Positions 23,066 to 25,950 of a DNA stretch of 25,950 bases are shown in pieces; position 1 is the stretch's first letter; each line of letters opens with the position of its first letter. This DNA comes from Rhodoferax sp. UBA5149 (GTDB lineage Bacteria > Pseudomonadota > Gammaproteobacteria > Burkholderiales > Burkholderiaceae_C). The stretch lies in assembly GCF_002413825.1 (NCBI RefSeq), contig NZ_DHXT01000092.1, positions 1 to 25,950 on the forward strand. The letters run 5' to 3'. The translations under genes were made by a program, and so were the position numbers. Under the pieces are notes generated by a model. It ran no database searches, had not been told where the DNA came from, and saw only the letters and a program-made list of their open reading frames with translations.

Positions 23066-24004
23066 ATGCGTCTCCAACGCGGTGCATGGGCGGCATGGCT
23101 GCCGACTGCAAGGCACTACGCTGGTTTTCTATGCGTTGTTATAGCATTTTCTCTGCTCTCCACCAGCGGTTGCGCATGGCTGGATGCCAGGCAGCGCCAG
23201 ATCATCTACCGCCCGACGCAGGGTACATCTTCCGACTTTGCGGCACTGCAGGCCGGTGATGAGCGTTATTTTGTCAACCTGCCACCAGACGCCGCCCGCA
23301 ATGGCAAGGACGCCAGTAACGTCGACCGCCCAACGCAGCGCATCGAGCTGTGGTGGTTGCCGCAGGCCGACAAAAACGCGCCCACCTTGTTGTATTTTCA
23401 TGGCACGTTTCGCACCCTGTTCGACAACACACGCAAGATTGAGGCACTGCGCGAGGCAGGCTTTGCCGTGTTGGCGGTGGAATACCGGGGTTGGGGCATG
23501 AGCACACCGATTACGCCGTCAGAGCAAACCATTCTGCAAGACGCCGATGTGGCCTGGGCCGAACTGCAGCGCCGCGAACCGCGTGCCAAACAGCGCGTGC
23601 TCTATGGCCACTCCATGGGCAGCGGCGTGGCGGTGGATCTGGCCAGTCGACTGCACGCCAGGACGGACTACGGCGCGCTGATTCTGGAGTCTGCCTTCAC
23701 CAGCTTCTCCGACGTGGCGCGCGAGGCAGGACTGCTGGCGCAGTTTGTTTCTTTTTTCAACAACGAACGCTTTGCATCCATTGAAAAAATCGCACGCATA
23801 CGAGCGCCCCTGTTGATGATCCATGGCAACTTGGATACGACGATTCCCATGCGTCTGGGCCAGGCCTTGTTCGCGGCAGCCAACCCACCCAAACGCTGGC
23901 TGACCATTGAGGGCGGTGCACACAGTGATCTGGACCAAATAGGCCATACGCGGTATCAGGCCACGCTGCAGCGTTTTATGAATGATTACCTGGCTGGCCA
24001 ATAA
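23066..24004 (+). CDS. Alpha/beta hydrolase, membrane-anchored or lipoprotein-like (ABHD13/17 type)
   Basis: This 312-residue protein has an N-terminal hydrophobic segment (FLCVVIAFSLLSTSGCA, about 21-37) ending in a Cys with an imperfect lipobox (Thr at -3). The hydrolase domain follows: LLYFHGTFRT (108-117) for the oxyanion hole, nucleophile Ser183 in YGHSMGSG, Asp257 in IHGNLDTTIP and His286 in GGAHSDL, a complete triad. Relatives cleave thioesters, peptides or lipids; the substrate is unknown. ATG 23066 is preferred because GGAG lies eight bases upstream; ATG 23048 is in frame but would leave only three bases to the divergent GTG. It is divergent from the outer-membrane protein gene, with only 21 bases between start codons. 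Confidence 0.9.
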   Translation: MRLQRGAWAAWLPTARHYAGFLCVVIAFSLLSTSGCAWLDARQRQIIYRPTQGTSSDFAALQAGDERYFVNLPPDAARNGKDASNVDRPTQRIELWWLPQADKNAPTLLYFHGTFRTLFDNTRKIEALREAGFAVLAVEYRGWGMSTPITPSEQTILQDADVAWAELQRREPRAKQRVLYGHSMGSGVAVDLASRLHARTDYGALILESAFTSFSDVAREAGLLAQFVSFFNNERFASIEKIARIRAPLLMIHGNLDTTIPMRLGQALFAAANPPKRWLTIEGGAHSDLDQIGHTRYQATLQRFMNDYLAGQ

Positions 24005-24012
24005 GCGCGGAA

Positions 24013-24078
24013 ATGCTATTATTTCAATAGCTGCCTACGCTTATTTCATGCGGGCTAGAAGCCTATTTTATATATAGC
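24013..24078. repeat. Comamonadaceae-type dispersed palindromic repeat (degenerate copy)
   Basis: The spacer between two convergent genes consists of GCTATT-ATTTC-AATAGC (24015-24031), then a CGCTTATTTCATGCGGGC segment, CTAGAAGCC and an AT-rich end with TATATAGC. I recognise this order (AATAGCTGC, CGCTTATT, GCTAGA-GCC) as that of a short repeat common between genes in Rhodoferax, Polaromonas and Acidovorax type genomes. It may act as a bidirectional transcript end. Only one copy is present in this window. Confidence 0.6.
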
Positions 24079-24927
24079 TCAAGGCTTGAAAGGCAACACC
24101 GTCTGGTGTTGCTCACCCAAGCCTTCAACACCCAGCGTCATGGTGTCGCCAGCCTTCAGAAACCGGGGCGGCTTCATGCCCATGCCGACGCCGGGCGGCG
24201 TTCCGGTGGTGATCACATCACCGGGCATCAGGGTCATGAACTGGCTCAGGTAGCTGACGATTTTGGCGACGCCAAAAATCATGGTCCGGGTGCTGCCGGT
24301 CTGCACCCGCTGGCCATTGACCTCCAGCCACAGGCCCAGCTTTTGGGGGTTGGGAACCTCATCACGCGTCACCAGCCAGGGGCCCAGCGGGCCAAACGTG
24401 TCACAGCCTTTGCCCTTATCCCAAGTGCCGCCGCGCTCCAGCTGGTAGGCGCGTTCGCTGAGGTCATTGATGGTGCAGTAGCCGGCGACATGGTTGAGCG
24501 CGTCCTTTTGCGACACATAACGGGCAAGTGTGCCAATCACCATGCCCAGCTCCACTTCCCAATCAGTCTTGAGGGAACCCTTGGGCAACATGACGGGGTC
24601 ATTCGGGCCCTGAATGCAGCTGGTCGCTTTCATGAACACCACCGGCTCGGCCGGAATTGGCATGCCCGCCTCGGCCGCGTGGTCGGCGTAGTTCAGGCCA
24701 ATGGCAATGAACTTGCCGACACCCCGCACTGGGCTGCCCAGGCGCGGCTTGCCCCGGACCAGAGGCAGCTTCTCGGTGTTCAAGCGCACCAACTTGGCCA
24801 GCGCTGCGTCTCCGAGCTGATCCGGACCCAGGTCCGGGATCACTGCGCTCAAGTCACGCAGTCGGCCCTGCGCGTCGATCAGTCCCGGCTTTTCTTTGCC
24901 AGGCTTGCCATAACGTACAAGTTTCAT
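24079..24927 (-). CDS. Fumarylacetoacetate hydrolase (FAH) family protein
   Basis: This 282-residue protein has the FAH fold: GKFIAIGLNYADHAAEAG at 71-88 with the conserved His83, metal ligands Glu124 and Glu126 in DWEVELGMVIG and Asp155 in INDLSER, a substrate lysine region KGKGCDTFGPLGPW at 171-184, and TTGTPPGVGMGMKPP near the C-terminus. Relatives include 2,4-diketo-3-deoxy-L-fuconate hydrolase, acylpyruvase and enzymes loosely named ureidoglycolate lyase; they cleave C-C bonds in diketo acids using Mg2+. Length and the N-terminus MKLVRYG fit the sugar-acid or aromatic-acid branch, but substrate cannot be assigned. AAAGGAAC before ATG 24927 supports the start. It is 161 bases after the TetR gene on the same strand and convergent with the hydrolase gene. 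Confidence 0.92.
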   Translation of the reverse strand: MKLVRYGKPGKEKPGLIDAQGRLRDLSAVIPDLGPDQLGDAALAKLVRLNTEKLPLVRGKPRLGSPVRGVGKFIAIGLNYADHAAEAGMPIPAEPVVFMKATSCIQGPNDPVMLPKGSLKTDWEVELGMVIGTLARYVSQKDALNHVAGYCTINDLSERAYQLERGGTWDKGKGCDTFGPLGPWLVTRDEVPNPQKLGLWLEVNGQRVQTGSTRTMIFGVAKIVSYLSQFMTLMPGDVITTGTPPGVGMGMKPPRFLKAGDTMTLGVEGLGEQHQTVLPFKP

Positions 24928-25088
24928 GGAGTTCCTTTAATGTAGGTTGAGAGAGGGAAGCGGCCCCGGTGATTTGAACAACTTTCCCCGATGTATCAGT
25001 GGGCTCTGGGCGGATTACAAACAGTGCAGCATTGTGCACGGCGACGCTGAACACGCCGGGACATGGACGCGGCGGGCGCGTCTGCCCA

Positions 25089-25691
25089 TCAGGTCCGTCT
25101 TTTTGAGACTATCCGTGGTGCGGGCGCAGCGATGTCGGAAATTGCGCGCTTCAGAAATTGCTTGCTGGATTCGATAATCATTTTTTGCCCCGCTTCGCTT
25201 GGCATCGCTCTCGCCATGACTAGCGCACCGACCAGCTGGCAAATGAAAGCCCAGGCAAGACTTTCGCTGCCGAGCCGCTTCGACAGTATGTTCGTCCCTT
25301 TCAACAGTTCTTTTTCATAGAGCAATTTGACGGATCGATCGGCTCGCGCTATTTCGGCGCCCAGAGCAGGAAGTACGCAGCCGGCTTGCGGATGCTTGAC
25401 ATGACTCAGGCACAAATAGCGGTCGAGTTCAAAATCGATCCACTCTTCAGCGGTTTCATGCGGATTGCCTGCCCACATGTCTCTGCTGATCTGCAATTCG
25501 TTTTCAATCAGCGCCTTCAGAAGATCGGTCTTGGACGAAAAATGACTGTAGAAGGTGCCGCTGGTTACCCCGGCCGCCTCCATGAGTGCGTCAACGCCAG
25601 TGGTGGCGAAGCCGCCTTCCTTGACCAGTGAGCCGCTGGTCTTGAGGAGTTCCTTGCGTTTTTCCTGCTTGTGTCCGGGCGGATATCTCAT
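25089..25691 (-). CDS. TetR/AcrR-family transcriptional regulator
   Basis: This 200-residue regulator has the N-terminal TetR helix-turn-helix: KRKELLKTSGSLVKEGGFATTGVDALMEAAGVTSGTFYSHFSSKTDLLKALIE, about residues 10-63, with recognition helix SGTFYSHF. The C-terminal ligand domain contains LCLSHVKHPQAGCVLPALGAEIAR, a form common in regulators next to SDR or efflux genes and related to NemR/YxaF-type proteins. ATG 25691 with CAGGAAG about 6 bases upstream is preferred over an upstream in-frame start at 25739, which would run into the operator. It is divergent from an SDR gene, and twin palindromes in the shared spacer should let it repress both itself and that gene. The inducer is unknown. 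Confidence 0.92.
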   Translation of the reverse strand: MRYPPGHKQEKRKELLKTSGSLVKEGGFATTGVDALMEAAGVTSGTFYSHFSSKTDLLKALIENELQISRDMWAGNPHETAEEWIDFELDRYLCLSHVKHPQAGCVLPALGAEIARADRSVKLLYEKELLKGTNILSKRLGSESLAWAFICQLVGALVMARAMPSEAGQKMIIESSKQFLKRAISDIAAPAPRIVSKRRT

Positions 25692-25738
25692 GTTGACTTC
25701 CTGGGTGAAATATTCTTGACAGCAGCAAAATTTTAACA

Positions 25739-25765
25739 TAACGTTCGTTACTGTAACGATCGTTA
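25739..25765. promoter_or_regulatory. Twin palindromic operator for the TetR regulator
   Basis: TAACGTTCGTTA (25739-25750) and TAACGATCGTTA (25754-25765) are two copies of TAACG-NN-CGTTA three bases apart, with centres 15 bases apart. TTGACA at 25716-25721 could be the -35 box for the plus-strand SDR gene, placing the first palindrome at its -10. On the minus strand TAAAAT follows the palindromes as a -10 for the regulator. This is the layout expected for autorepression and repression of the divergent gene. Confidence 0.8.
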
Positions 25766-25786
25766 TTCAATAAACCGGAGATAAAA

Positions 25787-25950
25787 ATGGGTCCCGAAAC
25801 AACAGAGAAACAAGCTGCTTTGATCATCGGCGCAGGCGATGCCACCGGCGGCGCCATCGCCAAGCGGTTCGCAAGAGAGGGGTTGATCGCGTGCGCGACG
25901 CGGCGCAACGCGGACAAGTTGCAACCCCTCATCGATGCGATTGTGGCGAA
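25787..25950 (+). CDS. SDR-like oxidoreductase, N-terminal part (cut by window edge)
   Basis: ATG 25787 with CCGGAG five to ten bases upstream starts a frame of at least 54 residues that runs off the right edge. The N-terminus (QAALIIGAGDATGGAIAKRFAREG) is a Rossmann glycine motif of the form GAGDATGGAIA, as in atypical short-chain dehydrogenases that lack the classical TGxxxGIG. CATRRN after the second strand suggests NADP(H). It is divergent from the TetR gene and downstream of its twin palindromes, so it is probably under that regulator. The catalytic residues lie beyond the window. Confidence 0.85.
   Translation, partial: MGPETTEKQAALIIGAGDATGGAIAKRFAREGLIACATRRNADKLQPLIDAIVA

Noticed and set aside
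25023..25040. Inverted repeat GTGCA...TGCAC between the TetR and FAH genes
   Set aside because: Five base pairs with a six-base loop and no T-run; expected by chance in a sequence of this length.

Overview
The window looks like chromosome from a betaproteobacterium of the order Burkholderiales, most likely family Comamonadaceae. Three things point there: a groESL operon under a perfect CIRCE operator, a quinohaemoprotein alcohol dehydrogenase that reads like the Comamonas testosteroni enzyme, and a degenerate palindromic spacer (24013-24078) of a kind I remember as dispersed in Rhodoferax, Polaromonas and Acidovorax type genomes. The assignment rests on recognition, not on a search.

Region 1 (1-11622, all minus strand) is one long acyl-CoA catabolic operon. 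In transcription order it encodes a VOC/glyoxalase-fold protein, an ACAD10/11-type acyl-CoA dehydrogenase, an SDR oxidoreductase, a catalytic acyl-CoA dehydrogenase, a partner acyl-CoA dehydrogenase without a catalytic base, a bifunctional enoyl-CoA hydratase/3-hydroxyacyl-CoA dehydrogenase, a thiolase, an ACAD11-type small-molecule kinase, an acyl-CoA ligase and a second SDR cut by the window edge. The kinase and the ACAD11-like dehydrogenase together equal a split version of mammalian ACAD11 and of the LvaA/LvaC pair of Pseudomonas levulinate catabolism. The operon is therefore a candidate pathway for 4-hydroxy (or other gamma/delta-hydroxy or keto) acids: ligation to CoA, phosphorylation of the hydroxyl, phosphate removal, then beta-oxidation.

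Region 2 (11623-14853) holds a poorly coding spacer with a small possibly interrupted reading frame, then the groES-groEL chaperonin operon. It has an overlapping sigma70/sigma32-like promoter, CIRCE, a leader hairpin, a large nested inverted repeat after groEL and a bidirectional terminator facing the convergent TonB receptor gene.

Region 3 (14854-22554) is an alcohol oxidation module: on the minus strand an unusual long aldehyde dehydrogenase, a PQQ- and haem c-containing alcohol dehydrogenase and a TonB-dependent receptor, with a divergent AcoR-like regulator that has GAF, PAS-like and Fis-type HTH parts but no sigma54 AAA+ domain. Alcohol would be oxidised to aldehyde in the periplasm and then to acid; the receptor may bring in PQQ or another needed compound.

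Region 4 (22535-25950) carries an outer-membrane beta-barrel protein, a divergent alpha/beta hydrolase, a fumarylacetoacetate hydrolase family protein, a TetR regulator and the start of a divergent SDR. Twin perfect-arm palindromes between the last two are the likely TetR operator.

No tRNA, rRNA, CRISPR array, insertion sequence or phage gene was recognised.
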